Positions 52,550 to 63,554 of a DNA stretch of 64,000 nt are shown here, piece by piece; position 1 is the first letter of the stretch; each line of letters starts with the position of its first letter. This DNA comes from Erinaceus europaeus (taxonomy: Eukaryota > Chordata > Mammalia > Eulipotyphla > Erinaceidae). The notes beneath the pieces were generated by a model. The model was not told where the DNA came from and ran no database searches. It saw nothing but the letters and a program-made list of their open reading frames with translations. The stretch spans positions 63,254,042 through 63,318,041 of the forward strand of contig NC_080164.1 of the NCBI RefSeq assembly GCF_950295315.1, written 5' to 3'. A program made the translations under genes and the position numbers.

Positions 52550-52690
52550 TTTTCTTTATTGGAGGGCTAAATGGTTTACAGCCGACTATAAAATACAGTA
52601 GTTGGTACCTGTGTAACCCTTTTCAGTGTCTGCATAACACTTTAACTCTCCCACCTACGTCCTCCTCAGTCATCATATTCCAGGGCTAAT
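52545..52690 (-). mobile_element. L1 3' end fragment
   Basis: TTTCTTTATTGGAGGGCTAA..., a diverged minus-strand L1 end. Confidence 0.6.
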
Positions 52691-52772
52691 ATCTATTTTA
52701 TATTAAGAAGTCGGGGGGGGCAGAGACAGACAAGGAATCATGATTGCTCTGGCACATAACAATGTCAGGGAT

Positions 52773-52965
52773 CCCGGCCGGGCGCTGGTGCACCTGGCTG
52801 AGCGCACATGTTACAGTGTGCAAGCTTCCGGTCCCCACCTGCAGGGGGAAAGCCTCACAAGTGGTGAAGCAGGGCTGCAGGTGTCTCTCTCCCTCTCTAT
52901 CTCCCCCTTCCGTCTCGATTTCTGGCTGTCTCTATCCAATAAATAAATAAAGATAAAAAAAAGTA
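52773..52965 (+). repeat. Type B SINE
   Basis: GCCGGGCGCTGGTGCACCTG. Confidence 0.85.
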
Positions 52966-53415
52966 TAGGGTTAAGTGCACGTGGCGCAAAACGCAAGAAC
53001 CGGCATAAGGATCCAGGTTCGAGCCCCCAGCTCCCCACCTGCAGGGAAGTCGCTTCACAGGCGGTGAAGCAGGTCTGCAGGTGTCTTTCTCTCCCCCTCT
53101 CTGTCTTCCCCTCCTCTCTCCAATTCTCTCTGTCCTATCTAACAACGACGACATCAATAACAGCAACAATAATAACTACATGTGGTCCAGGAAGTGGTGC
53201 AGTGGATAAAGCACTGGATTCACAAACATGAGGTCCTGAGTTCAATCCCTGGCAACACATGTGCTAGAGTGATCTCTAGTTCTTTCTCCCATCTCCTATC
53301 GTTCTCATTAATAAATAAAATTTAAAAAACTTAAAAAAATAAATCCTTTAAAAAACAATAATAACTACAAGAATAAAAAGACAAAGGCAACAAAAGAGAA
53401 AATAAATAAAAATTT
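52966..53415 (+). repeat. Type A SINE split by a type C SINE
   Basis: Segments 52966-53180 and 53356-53415; ACAATAATAACTACA is repeated at the junctions. Confidence 0.88.
53181..53355 (+). repeat. Type C SINE inside type A
   Basis: TGTGGTCCAGGAAGTGGTGC; complete. Confidence 0.88.
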
Positions 53416-53535
53416 AAAAAAAGTATAAAACTTTAAAAAAAAGTTAAAAATGTCAGGGACCCCATGAACACATTTTGGATCCCATGAACACAAGTCTGAT
53501 GCTGCACCCACTGTGCAAAGTCCCAGGATACACCT

Positions 53536-53690
53536 GTTTTTTTATTTTTATTTTTTTATTATTGGGTAGACATAGAGAAATTGAGACGGATGGGAATTGA
53601 GACAGGAAGGGAGATAGACACCTGCAGCCCTGCTTCACTACTTGTGAAACTTTCCCCCTACAGGTGGGGACCAGGGGCTTGACACCTGTG
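53536..53690 (-). repeat. Type B SINE, head missing
   Basis: ACACCTGT flanks both ends. Confidence 0.78.
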
Positions 53691-53817
53691 ATAATGGTAC
53701 TGAATACCCTGTACTAAGTATGGAATATTTCTATACATAACTTTTTCAGGCCACACCCCCCGATTGCAAATTTACTCTTCCTAATAAAAAGTTAGAGAAA
53801 GTAGTGTAACTTACATT

Positions 53818-53946
53818 TAAAAAAAAATTTATTTGTTAAGAGGGCTAGAGAAATTCAGAGTATCATTCTGGTATATGCATTGCTGGGGCGTGGATTTTGG
53901 ATCTCATAACCGAGAATCAGTTTATCCACTACGCCACCTTCCTGGG
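53818..53946 (-). repeat. Type C SINE, old
   Basis: TATCATTCTGGTATATGCAT. Confidence 0.68.
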
Positions 53947-54481
53947 TGCGAACACAGTGTAATTTAGTCTGGAAGGAAAACAAAGTGTCGCCCCTGGAGA
54001 TGGTGGGTTCTTCTGCTCGCGGTGCCATTTATTAGACATATTTTGCATAAAGGTCCATCCACATTCTCTGAAGGTTGGTAAACGAAACAAACGTGCAAAC
54101 CGACACAAATTTACTGTTTATACAATTCTGGTCCACTTATCAACGAGTCACAGCTGCCCACTTTTCCGAGGGTGTACGCCCAGGCTCCCCACGCCTCCAG
54201 TTAGAACAAGCGAGATTGCAACTATGGGCCGGAACCCTGAGCATGACCCGGAAGCAGAAAACGCCTTTTCTCCCGGGAGTGGGGGCGATTCTCACTGAAT
54301 GGGCGGCTGAGGCTGGGAAACGCGGTTGCGCGTGCGCAGTGGCACCAGCTGTTTTTCCGGTACGTCCAGCGCGAAGGGGCCGCCCGGACGCAGGCACGCA
54401 GGCGCGCAGGCACGCACGCCCTCTATTAGCGCGGCCGTATTAGCTCCTGTGTCCTGCAGCCGCCCTGTGCACCTGGCCAAG

Positions 54482-54526
54482 ATGCTAAGGGCCTGTCAGT
54501 TGTCCGGCATGACCGCCGCTGCCCAG
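54482..54526 (+). CDS. IMMT: IMMT (MIC60/mitofilin) coding exon 1
   Basis: ATG at 54482 encodes MLRACQLSGMTAAAQ and ends at a strong donor CAG|GTAAGC (54526/54527), phase 0. The 15 residues match the start of human IMMT as I recall it, with one V/M difference. They form the beginning of its mitochondrial targeting signal. MIC60 is the core MICOS subunit that holds cristae junctions. Only this exon is in the window; the next exon was not found up to 64000. Confidence 0.92.
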
Positions 54527-54803
54527 GTAAGCGCGGGACGCCGGGAGAGAGCGTTTGAGGGACATGACGGCCGGCAACCAGCGGAAAATGAGGAAGGCTT
54601 TGGTTCTCTCTAGGCCGGGGACAGAGGCGTGTCTCAGAGGCGCCCTCAGCGAGAGCCTTGTGCGGGTTCGAGTGGCGGTTAATTTGGGACTTGCCCGGAT
54701 GGGGATGACTAGGAGGTGATTGCTTGGAGCCGGGTGTGGTGTGCATAGAAGGTGGCGGGGAGGCGGGTGCTGGGTCGGAGGCGGGGTTTTGGGGCCGTGT
54801 CAT

Positions 54804-54839
54804 CCAATCAGTTCCGCGCTACCCTAGGCCTGGGCCAAT
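54804..54839. promoter_or_regulatory. Paired CCAAT boxes in IMMT intron 1
   Basis: CCAAT at 54804-54808 and 54835-54839, 31 bp apart, within the CpG island and about 300 bp downstream of the IMMT start codon. Spacing and context suggest NF-Y binding and possibly a second start site. Confidence 0.4.
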
Positions 54840-54918
54840 CGTGGCCGCTGGCGCCGCGTCGCCGGTTGGGCGTGGGCCGGGCTTCGCGCCGTCGGTGGTT
54901 GAAGGTCGAGCGGAGAGA

Positions 54919-54937
54919 ACTACAGTTCCCGGCAGGC
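54919..54937 (+). promoter_or_regulatory. ZNF143/Staf-like site
   Basis: ACTACAGTTCCCGGCAGGC closely resembles the ZNF143 (SBS) consensus ACTACAATTCCCAGMATGC. It lies in the CpG island about 435 bp into IMMT intron 1. Confidence 0.5.
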
Positions 54938-55239
54938 AGCCGCGACTGTTGCACCGCTTCTAGGAAGGTGCTTAGTCCGCCGGGGTCTGCGTTAGGGGTC
55001 AAGGTTGTAATTATCCCGCAGGAACTGCCGGTTGGTGGAGGAGAGCATCTCTGAGCTTTTCTTACTCAAAACAAACAAAAAGAGATTGTACTTATGGAAC
55101 TTTTTAAGTCTTGCTACCTGAAGAACAATAATTCATGACCTTGTGCTCCTTTGTACGACTAGCCTGGGCAGCTGTACTTCCCCAGGTGCTGGAGAACTGG
55201 CAGGCTTTCAAGAAGCCTAGATACTCAGCTACTTAAAAA

Positions 55240-55646
55240 ATTTTTTTTTTAATTTTCCCTTTTGTTGCCCTTGTTGATTTTTTTTTTAAATTAATTTTAT
55301 TTTTGAGAGAGATGCAGAGAGAGAGAGAGAGAGAAACACCAGAGCACTCTCAGCTCAGGCTTATGGTGGTGCGGGAGATTGAACCTGGGACTTAGGAGAC
55401 CTTGTTGCTACTTGTTGTTGTAGTTATTGTTGTTATTGCTGTCGTCGTTGTTGGATAGGACAGAGAGAAATAGAGGAGGGGAAGACAGAGAAGGGGAGAG
55501 AAAGACACCTGCAGACCTGCCTCACCGCTTGTGAAGAGACCCCCACCCCCCGCAGGTGGGGAGCCGGGGCCTAGAACCAGGATCTTTAAGTCGGTCCTTG
55601 CGCCTTGCGCCTTGTGTACTTACCTGCTGCGCTGCCGCCCAACCCC
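55240..55646 (-). repeat. Type A SINE split by a D/C-like SINE
   Basis: Insertion at about 55275-55405 with CCAGAGCACTCTCAGCTCAG. Confidence 0.75.
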
Positions 55647-55654
55647 CCAAACTT

Positions 55655-55921
55655 TAAAAAAATATTTATTTATTCCCTTTTGTTGCCCTTGTAGTTACTA
55701 TTGCTGTTGTAGTTATTGATGTCCTTGCTGGATAGGACAGAAATGGAGAGAGGAGAGGAAGACAGAGGGGGAGAGAAAGATAGACACCTGCAGACCTGCT
55801 TCACCGCCTGTGAACTGACCACCCTGCAGGTGGGGAGCCGGGGCTCAAACCGGGATCCTTGCTTCGGTCCTTGCGCTTTGCGCCACATGTGCTTAACCTG
55901 CTGCACTACCGCCCAACTCCT
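55655..55921 (-). repeat. Type A SINE
   Basis: Reverse copy. Confidence 0.85.
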
Positions 55922-55959
55922 CTTTTTTAAAAGATTTTTATTTATTTAATTTTTAAAAT

Positions 55960-56209
55960 AAATTTATTTATTCCCTTTTGTTGCCCATGTTTTATTGTTG
56001 TAGTCGTTGTTAGATAGGACAGAGAGAAATGGAGAGAGGAGGGGAAGACAGAGAGGGGGAGAGAAAGACAGACACCTGCAGGCCTGCTTCACTGCCTGTG
56101 AAGTGACTCCCCTGCAGGTGGGGAACTGTGGGCTTGAACCGGGATCCTTGTGCTGGTCCTTGCGCTTTATGCCACGTGCACTTAACCCGCTGTGCTACCG
56201 CCCGACCCC
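55960..56209 (-). repeat. Type A SINE
   Basis: Third reverse type A copy in a row. Confidence 0.85.
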
Positions 56210-56210
56210 C

Positions 56211-56374
56211 TTATTTATTTATTTTGAAGATTTTATTTATTCATGAAAACAGAAGGAGAGAGAGAGAGAGAGAAAGAACCAGACATAACTCTGGTATATG
56301 TGCTGCCAGGCATTCAACTCAGGACCTTGTGTTTGAGAGTCAGTGTTTTATCAACTGAACCACTTCCTGGACCA
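56211..56374 (-). repeat. Type C SINE
   Basis: ACTCAGCTAC(T/-) occurs on both sides of the whole SINE cluster (55219 and 56376). Confidence 0.75.
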
Positions 56375-56432
56375 CACTCAGCTACTTTTTACTTTTGCAA
56401 AACAATTTTATAAAATTAAATAGACCCTAAGC

Positions 56433-56645
56433 TGGGTCTGGGTCCGGTGGTGCACCTGGTTGAGCGCACATGTTACAATGCACAAGGACCTGGGTTTGAG
56501 TCTGGGGTCCCCACCTGCAGGGGGAAAGCTTCATGAGTGGTGAAGCAGGGCTGCAGGTGTTTTTCTCCCTCTCTATTTCCCTCTCCCCTCTCAATTTCTG
56601 ACTGTCTCTATCCAATAAATAAAGATAATTAAAAAAATTAAAAAC
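56433..56645 (+). repeat. Type B SINE
   Basis: CGGTGGTGCACCTGGTTGAG. Confidence 0.85.
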
Positions 56646-56847
56646 AATCTAAGTCCATTTCCGTTGCTCACAATTTCCAGAAAATTGACATTTTGGCGAA
56701 AGCTTGCATTGCAAAACTACTACTGTGACTCAAGCAATACTTTACAAAAATTAACTAATTAATAAAAAAGTTGTCAGAATGAGTTTTGAATCAAAGTCAA
56801 ACTTCCTATTCTTTGCTAGGATAAGAGAAGCCGTTTCTTCTATAGGA

Positions 56848-56849
<2 letters not shown>

Positions 56850-56886
<37 letters not shown>
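56850..56886. repeat. (TG)n microsatellite
   Basis: About 18 TG units. Confidence 0.95.
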
Positions 56887-56888
<2 letters not shown>

Positions 56889-57128
56889 ACTGCTTATATT
56901 AGTTTTCTTCTGTTGTGTTAACAAATAACCACAATTTCAGCAATTTAAACAACACTCATTATTTCGGTTTTGGTCCATGAATGATCTCTGTGCAGTGTCA
57001 CACGAGCTGTAATCAAGTTGTTTGTTGACTGTGCTGTGGTTCTCACTTGGATTTCAGGGTCCTCTTCCAAACTCATAGGGTTTCTTGGCAGAATTCATCC
57101 CCTTGTAGCTGTAAGAGTAAAGGCCCTG

Positions 57129-57260
57129 TTTTTTTTTTTGTTTTTTTTTACCAGAGCACTGCTCAGCTCTGGCATATGGTGGTGCAGGGGATTGAACCTG
57201 GGACTTTGGAGCCTCAGGCATGACTTTTTGCATAACCATTAGGCTATCTACCCCTGCCCT
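57129..57260 (-). repeat. Type D SINE
   Basis: Reverse copy ending CTATCTACCCCTGCCC. Confidence 0.85.
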
Positions 57261-57277
57261 CCATGTCATGATTCAAC

Positions 57278-57413
57278 TCTTTGAAGGCAGACAGAAAGAC
57301 ATCTGCAGCCCTCATGAAGCTTTTGTCCTGCAGCTGTGGACCAGGGGTTTGAACCTGTGTCCTTGCATACTATAATGTGAGTGCTTAACCAGGTGTGCCA
57401 CCACCTTGACCCC
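57278..57413 (-). repeat. Type B SINE, partial
   Basis: Head half only. Confidence 0.72.
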
Positions 57414-57459
57414 CTTATTTTTTAACCTTAATGCATGATTTTTGTTTAAATCCTTCCTT

Positions 57460-57600
57460 TTTGTGTTTAAACATCTGTTTATGATACAGAGATGGAGGGG
57501 GCAGGTAACTCGAGTATCTGTAGCACGTGTGATGCTGGGGATTGAACTTGGGATCTGATGTGTGAGTCTAGTCTTTATCTACTGTTCCACCTTCCAAGCT
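57460..57600 (-). repeat. Type C-like SINE, old
   Basis: GATGCTGGGGATTGAACTTG. Confidence 0.55.
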
Positions 57601-57671
57601 GCTTTAATGCATTATTCTTACAGATTATTATTTAAAAAAACTTTTATTTATTTTATTTTTATTTTTTATTT

Positions 57672-57790
57672 TTTAACCAGAGCACTGTTCAGCTCTGGCT
57701 TATGGTGGTACAGGGGATTGAACCTGGGACTTTGGAGCCTCAGGCATGAGAGTCTGTGTGCATAACCATTATGCTATCTACCCTCTGCCC
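57672..57790 (-). repeat. Type D SINE
   Basis: TTACAGATTATT flanks both ends. Confidence 0.85.
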
Positions 57791-57834
57791 TCTTACAGAT
57801 TATTTTAACTGTAGAGTTATAGAAGAAATTGATT

Positions 57835-57962
57835 TTTTCCCCCTCCAGATAGAGGCAGAAAGAGACCACTACACTTCCTTCTATTTGGTTATATGGGGGG
57901 GGGTAGACTCAAACCTGGCTTTCATGCTCATGGCAAAGCAGCACACTACCCAAATGATCAAT
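57835..57962 (-). repeat. Older tRNA-like SINE (type E)
   Basis: AAAGCAGCACACTACCCAAA. Confidence 0.55.
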
Positions 57963-57989
57963 TTTATCAGTGTTGCTGGGTTTTTTTTT

Positions 57990-58277
57990 TTTGTTTTGTT
58001 ATTTATTTTCTCTTTTGTTGCTCTTGTTGTTTTTCATTGTTGTTGTAGTTCTTGTTGTTATTGATGTTGTCGTTGTTGGATAGGACAGAGAGAAATGGAG
58101 AGAGGAGGGGAAGACAGAGAGGGGTAGAGAAAGACAGACACCTGCAGACCTGCTTCACCGCCTGTGAAGTGACTCCCCTGCAGGTGGGGAACTGTGGGCT
58201 TGAACCGGGATCCTTGTGCTGGTCCTTGCGCTTTGCGCTACCTGCACTTCACCCGCTGCGCTACCGCCCGACTCCCC
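57990..58277 (-). repeat. Type A SINE with target duplication
   Basis: CAGTGTTGCTG flanks both ends. Confidence 0.88.
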
Positions 58278-58299
58278 AGTGTTGCTGTTTTGATGTTGC

Positions 58300-58415
58300 A
58301 TACCTTTCTTCCCTTTCTTCCTCCCTTCTTTTCCCTTCCATCCCTTTCATCCCTTCCTTTCCTTCCTCCCCCTCCTTTCCCTCCCTTCCCTTTCTTCCCT
58401 TCCCTTCCTTTCCCT
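58300..58415. repeat. CCCTTT-type pyrimidine tract
   Basis: Irregular (CCTT)n/(CCCTT)n between type C remnants. Confidence 0.85.
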
Positions 58416-58658
58416 TTCACACTCAGGACCTCATGCTTCCAAATCTAATACCATATCTACTGCTTCACCTCCTGGATCACTTTATCTGTATTTCAGTTGT
58501 AACACTGGCCACTAACTGCCTCTCACCCCCTCTTCAATTTATTCAGTAATGAGAGAAAGAGAGGAGAAAGAGAGAGAGCCAGTGTATCACTCTGGCATAT
58601 GTGATGCTAGGAATCAAAGTCAAGACTCTAGCCACTGTACTACCTCCTAGACTACAAC
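58413..58658 (-). repeat. Two old type C SINE remnants
   Basis: 58413-58477 and 58543-58658, each with a CACCTCCTGGA or TACCTCCTAGA head. Confidence 0.6.
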
Positions 58659-59164
58659 TTTTGGATATTGTTTGTGTGGGAGACAAACCTATCAAAACAT
58701 TGCCATTTACACATCCCAGCAAATCTATATAAGAAATCTAGAGTCTAAAGTTTGCTGGGACTGGTGAAATCATGCAGACACGGAGCCATTGTGGAAGGTG
58801 GGGGGAGGGGGCAAGTATTGGTGTAGATGTGAAGGTGGAATCCTCATACATTGCTGGGAATGTAGTGTAGAGGTCAGCATAGAAGTACTGTGTGATCCTG
58901 CAGTTTCATCCCAAATAATTAAAAGCCGAACTCATAGCACACTATTCACAATAGCCAGCTCAAATATTCAATTGATGTCTTGATAAACAAAATACAGTAC
59001 AGGTTATTCCCACTATCTTAAAATAGAGCTTTATTAGGAACCCTCTTGTAAGTTGAAATGATGTAAAGCAAAGAAGCAATGACCTTTAGTTTACATAGAG
59101 TGTTTCCAGACTGAAAAAATACATATGGCGGAGGGTAGATAGCATATTTCACTTAACATGATTT

Positions 59165-59475
59165 CTTCAAGCTGCATCCAAGATGGGCTGAAAATGGTGA
59201 AATCACCATTTTTAACAGCTGAGTAGTATTCCATTGTGTACATATCAGAAAACACAAGTAGAACCTGAACTGGAATTGGTGTATTGCACCAAAGTAAAAG
59301 CCTCTGGGGTGGGTGGGGGGGGGGGGAAGTACAGGTCCTGGAAAAGGATGACAGAGGACCTAATAGGGGTTGTACTGTTATGTGGAAAACTGAGAAATGT
59401 TATGCATGTACAAACCATTGTACTTACTGTCAACTGTAAAACATAAATTCCTCAATAAAGAAATAAAAAGAAAAA
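59165..59475 (+). mobile_element. L1 3' end
   Basis: Holds GGTGTATTGCACCAAAGTAA, a G-run, and an end at CTCAATAAAGAAAT, parallel to 40546-40745. Confidence 0.8.
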
Positions 59476-59496
59476 AATTTTAAAGTTGTTTATTAC

Positions 59497-59550
59497 AGCC
59501 TAGGACGTGGTACAGTGAATAAAGTGTTAAGACTTTCAAGCAAAAAAAGA
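59497..59550 (+). repeat. Type C SINE fragment
   Basis: GCCTAGGACGTGGTACAGTG. Confidence 0.6.
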
Positions 59551-59811
59551 AAAGACAGAGACATTGTATGCCTACTGATGAAAGACACACTGCCTGAAGT
59601 CTTGCCAAAGACACTGAACCTGAGTCTGAGCAAGTATCTAGATCCAACTCTATGTAGTTGGCAGGAAATATAGAGGATAGACAGGAACATGTTGAATTAC
59701 ATCTTACAGAAAATCCGGTCTGGAAAAATTCTGTAGTTCAAGCAACCCAGGTTCTTAAAAAAAAATTAGTTACTAGAGGAGAAGCCTGCACATTAAAGGA
59801 GACTTAAAAGA

Positions 59812-60131
59812 TGTCTTTTTTTTTTTTTCCTCCAGAGTTATTGCTGGGGCTTGGTGCCTGCACTACGAATCCACTGCTCCTGGAGGCTATTTTTACCAGT
59901 TTGTTACCCTTGTTGTTATTGTTGTTATAGCTGTTGTTGTTGGATAGGACAGAAAGAAATTAAGAGAGGAGGGGAAGACAGAGGGGGGAGAGATAGACAC
60001 CTGCAGACCTACTTACCACTTGTGAAGTGACCCCCCTGCAGGTGGGGAGGCCTGAACCTGGATCCTTATGCCAGTCCTTGTGCTTTGCATGTCATGTGCG
60101 CTTAACCTGCTGTGCTACTGCCCAGATCCCA
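59812..60131 (-). repeat. Type A SINE with 3' module
   Basis: TCCTCCAGAGTTATTGC...TCCTGGAGGC module first; AAAAGATGTC / CCCATGTGTC at the edges. Confidence 0.85.
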
Positions 60132-60214
60132 TGTGTCAATTTTTTTTTTAGTAGCTGCTACTTAGTTTTGGTAAAATGCTCAATTTGAGAATGTTCTTTT
60201 TCTTTTTAGAATTA

Positions 60215-60465
60215 TTTATTTAAGTGCACATAGTATAAAGTGCGAGAATCCAGGTTTGAGCCCCTGCTCCTTACCTGCAGGAGGGAGGCTTCACAAGCAC
60301 TGAAGCAGGTCTGTCTTTCTCTGTCTCCCCATCTCTCTCTGTTTCTGTCGGACCTATTCAATAAAGTGGAAAAAATGGCCACCAAGAACAGTGGATTCAT
60401 AGTGCTGGCACTGAGCCCCAGTGATAACCCTGGAGGCAATAAAAATAAAAGAAAAAATAATTATT
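60215..60465 (+). repeat. Type A SINE with 3' module, head truncated
   Basis: AAGTGCACATAGTATAAAG onward. Confidence 0.8.
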
Positions 60466-60506
60466 TTTTAAAAAAAGCTAAACACAAAGCTAAACTTCTA
60501 TGTCTG

Positions 60507-60622
60507 GGATGAGGGAGATAGCATAAGGTCTATGCAAAAAGATTTTCATGCCTGAGATTCCAAAGTACCAGGTTCAGTCCCCATCAGCACTATAAGCCAG
60601 AGCTGAGCAGTGTTCTGGTCTC
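60507..60622 (+). repeat. Type D SINE
   Basis: GAGGGAGATAGCATAAGGTC. Confidence 0.8.
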
Positions 60623-60739
60623 TCTCCCTGGAATTTAGTATATTTCAGAAGTGGCATTTCAGATTACTGGAAAAATTGAGTATTTAGTCTATGACCTAGG
60701 AACAGCTCAGTAGACATGTAGAACAATTTTTTTTCTTTT

Positions 60740-61008
60740 CTTTCTTGCCCCCTTTTGTTGCCCTTTTTTTTATTGTAGTTGTAATTATTGATGTCCTCGT
60801 TGTTGGATAGGATAGAGAGTAGTGGAGAGAGGAGTGGAAGATAGAGGAGGAGAGAAAGATAGACACACCTGCAGACCTGTTTCACTCCCAGTGAAGCAAC
60901 CCCCCCCCCCCGCAGGTGTTGATCCAGGGGCTTGAACCCAGATCCTTATGCCTGTCCTTGCGCTTTGCACCACGTGCACTTAACCCACTGCGCTACTGCC
61001 CGACCCCC
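60740..61008 (-). repeat. Type A SINE
   Basis: Has a C-run at 60900-60911. Confidence 0.85.
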
Positions 61009-61412
61009 AGTACAATCTTTTTTTGTTTAAAGGAATATTATAAAGAATTGAATCAAAGTGTATGTTTCTCAGGTAAAAAGAGAGGACTGGTTCAATACAT
61101 TTACTAATATCCATACAATGGAATACTGAGTCTCCACTAGGAAAACATTGATGAAGAGTGATTTCAAAGCATGTAATATTAAATGAACTTTAGTGCAGAA
61201 CTGGATGTGTTTTATGGTATCATTTATATGAAGGTGGTATGTCAGAAATTCTCTGCCACAAAACATGTCTACAAGAAACCAGTAGCTTTAGATGCCTTTG
61301 GAGAAGGGATCTGAGTGGCTAGAAACATAACTATGAGAGAGACCTCCTTGTATATGCAACTAAGCCTTTTGGATTTTATTTTTACTGAGTGCTAGGGACG
61401 TAAGCTTTTTTT

Positions 61413-61711
61413 TAAAAAAAATCTACTTATTAATTATTGGATAGATAGAGACAGAGAAATTGATTTCCCCTCCCCCTTTGTATAGGACAGAGTGAAATTG
61501 AGAGGGGAAAGGAAGATAGGGAGAGAGACAGAGAGACACCTACAGACCTGCTTCACTGCTTGTGAAGTGACGCCCCTGCAGGTGGGGAGGTGGTGACTCG
61601 AACCAGGATCCTTGAGCTTTTCCCCCTGCAGATGGGGACCAGGGGCTTGAACCTGGGTCCTTGTGCACTGTAATGTGTGCATTTAACCAGGTGTGCCACC
61701 GCCTGACCCCG
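61413..61711 (-). repeat. Type B SINE split by part of a type A SINE
   Basis: B: 61413-61465 and 61617-61711; A body and B box 61466-61616. Confidence 0.75.
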
Positions 61712-61804
61712 GGACTTAAATTTCAGTCACATCAAATATATCCTTGTCAAAGGGAGGGAAGAAGGTCAAGATCAAAGAAAGTAGAAAAATGAATGAACAG
61801 GTTG

Positions 61805-61930
61805 AGCAGGGAGTTGGCATAGTGATAATGCAAAGTATGATTGATGCCTGAGGCTCCAAGGCCCCAGGTTCACTCCCTGGCACAACCATAAGCCAGAGCT
61901 GAGTGTGCTATGGTGTAAAAAACAAAGCAA
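61805..61930 (+). repeat. Type D SINE
   Basis: GTTGGCATAGTGATAATGC. Confidence 0.75.
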
Positions 61931-62146
61931 AAAAAACAACAGATGACCATAAAAGCAGACTAATAATGATGTGAACTAGGATGTTTTCAAATTCTGCTAT
62001 TAAATTTGGTGCTGGCACTACCTGGAGTCAATTACCCCATTGTGTTTGCTGTTTGAAATCCCATTTAGTTAGTTATCCACTGTCAACACCGGTAAAATAT
62101 TTTTGACCTGAATATATACCTATAAAGGTTAAGAATACGATCTTAG

Positions 62147-62448
62147 GGGAGTCGGACAGTAGCACAGCGGATTAAGTGCACGTGGCACAAAGCGCAAGGT
62201 CTGGCTTAAGAATCCTGGTTCGAGCCCCCAGCCCTCAACCTGCAGGGGAGTCGCTTCACAGATGGTGAAGCAGGTCTGCAGGTGTCTGTCTTTCTCTCCC
62301 CCTTTCTGTCTTCCTCTCCTCTCTCCATTTCTCTCTGTCCTATCTAACAACGATGACATCAACGACAACAATAACTACAACAACAATGAAAAACAACAAG
62401 GGCAACAAAAGGGAAAATAAATATTTAAAAAAATCTTTAAAAAAAAGA
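62147..62448 (+). repeat. Type A SINE with target duplication
   Basis: AAGAATACGATCTTA flanks both ends. Confidence 0.9.
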
Positions 62449-62564
62449 ATACGATCTTAAATAAACACAGCTTTAATGATTTCCTAGTATTTCCTCTCCT
62501 AGTCTACAAAGTGGAATTCTTCACTTTGTATTTAAGTTTAGTTGTACTTAAATTTTTGTGTCAT

Positions 62565-62690
62565 GGGCTGGGGAGAAGGCATAGTAGCAGCACATAGTAC
62601 TTGCATGTGAGATGTCCCTAGCACCATCATTAGCTGGAGGTAAGCAATAAAATAAAATAAAATTTTCTGGTCAAATAAAATAAAAATTTC
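62565..62690 (+). repeat. Older SINE, C/E-like
   Basis: GGGGAGAAGGCATAGTAGCA and CCCTAGCACCATCATTAGC. Confidence 0.5.
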
Positions 62691-62774
62691 ATTATCTTTA
62701 TAGAATAGTAGGAAAAAAGCTCTTTCTGTTAATGCTTTTAAAATGTTGAGGATTTTAAACTATTCATAATCATT

Positions 62775-62993
62775 AACATTTTAAATTTTTTATTTTTTAA
62801 TTTTATTTTTGGAGAGAGAGAAATTGAGAGGGGAGGGAGAGAAACAGAGACACCTGCAGACCTGCTTCATCTCTTGTGAAGCAGGGCCCCCACCCCACCC
62901 CACCTCCCCGCAGGTGAGGACCAGGGGCTTGAACCCAGGTCCTTGTGCACTGTAATGTGTGCGCTTAACCACATGTGCCACCGCCTGGCCTCA
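62775..62993 (-). repeat. Type B SINE
   Basis: Reverse copy. Confidence 0.82.
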
Positions 62994-62995
62994 AT

Positions 62996-63330
62996 TTTTT
63001 AATTTTTTTTTTTAATGAGAAAGATACACACACAGAGAGCCCAGAGCACTACTCAGCTCTGGCTTTTATGGTGATTCTGAGGCTTGAACCTGGGACTCCA
63101 GAGTCTCAGGCATGAAAGTCTTTTGCGTGGCCTGGGAGTTGGTGCAGAAGATAAAACATTGGACTCTTAAGCAGGAGGTCTTGAGTTCAAATCTCCCTCA
63201 GCACATGTACCAGAGTGATGTCTGGTTCTTTCTCTCTCCTCCTATTCCCCTCATTAATAAATAAATAAAACATTATTTTTTTTAAAAAAGTCTTTTGCAT
63301 AATCATTATGCCATTTCCCCAGCCCTGAAA
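62996..63330 (-). repeat. Type D SINE split by a type C SINE
   Basis: AAGTCTTTTGC is repeated at the junctions (63117-63127, 63289-63299). Confidence 0.85.
63128..63288 (+). repeat. Type C SINE inside type D
   Basis: GTGGCCTGGGAGTTGGTGCA; complete. Confidence 0.87.
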
Positions 63331-63554
63331 TATATTTTTTTTAAATCCAATTTATAGTTGTTTTACATGTTGTAAAACACCTCTCCCCTTCCCCCCATGC
63401 ATGGATAACATTAACTTGGCATTCATCTCTGGAATTTGCTAAATTAGAGTGTAAATTGCAACTATAATTTTAGGATAGTTTATGTGCCTTCTGACTGTGT
63501 GCTGTATTTTCTGAGAGACCAGAGTATTACTCTGCCATATATGATATATATACA

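Larger units (their letters stand above)
40546..54130. other. Divergent intergenic region between MRPL35 and IMMT
   Basis: The two genes point away from each other. The 14 kb between them is mostly the provirus and SINEs. Unique stretches are about 41827-42452 (with an old SINE at 42080-42215), 42931-43204 and 53691-54130. They contain no open frame that I recognise. Confidence 0.75.
54135..55000 (+). promoter_or_regulatory. IMMT: CpG island and promoter of IMMT
   Basis: G+C rises sharply and CpG is dense from about 54135 to 55000 around IMMT exon 1, in contrast to the AT-rich surroundings. There is an ETS-like CCCGGAAGC near 54247, upstream of the ATG, and no clear TATA box. This is the usual architecture for a housekeeping mitochondrial gene. 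Confidence 0.8.

Noticed and set aside
54075..54443. 122-codon plus-strand frame upstream of IMMT
   Set aside because: Arginine/alanine-rich translation of CpG-island DNA. I first tested this area as the MRPL35 start, but the true MRPL35 exon 1 (MAAS...) is at 40396-40438.
58052..58549. 165-codon frame
   Set aside because: SINE type A in reverse followed by a pyrimidine microsatellite (PSFPSLPF-type peptide).
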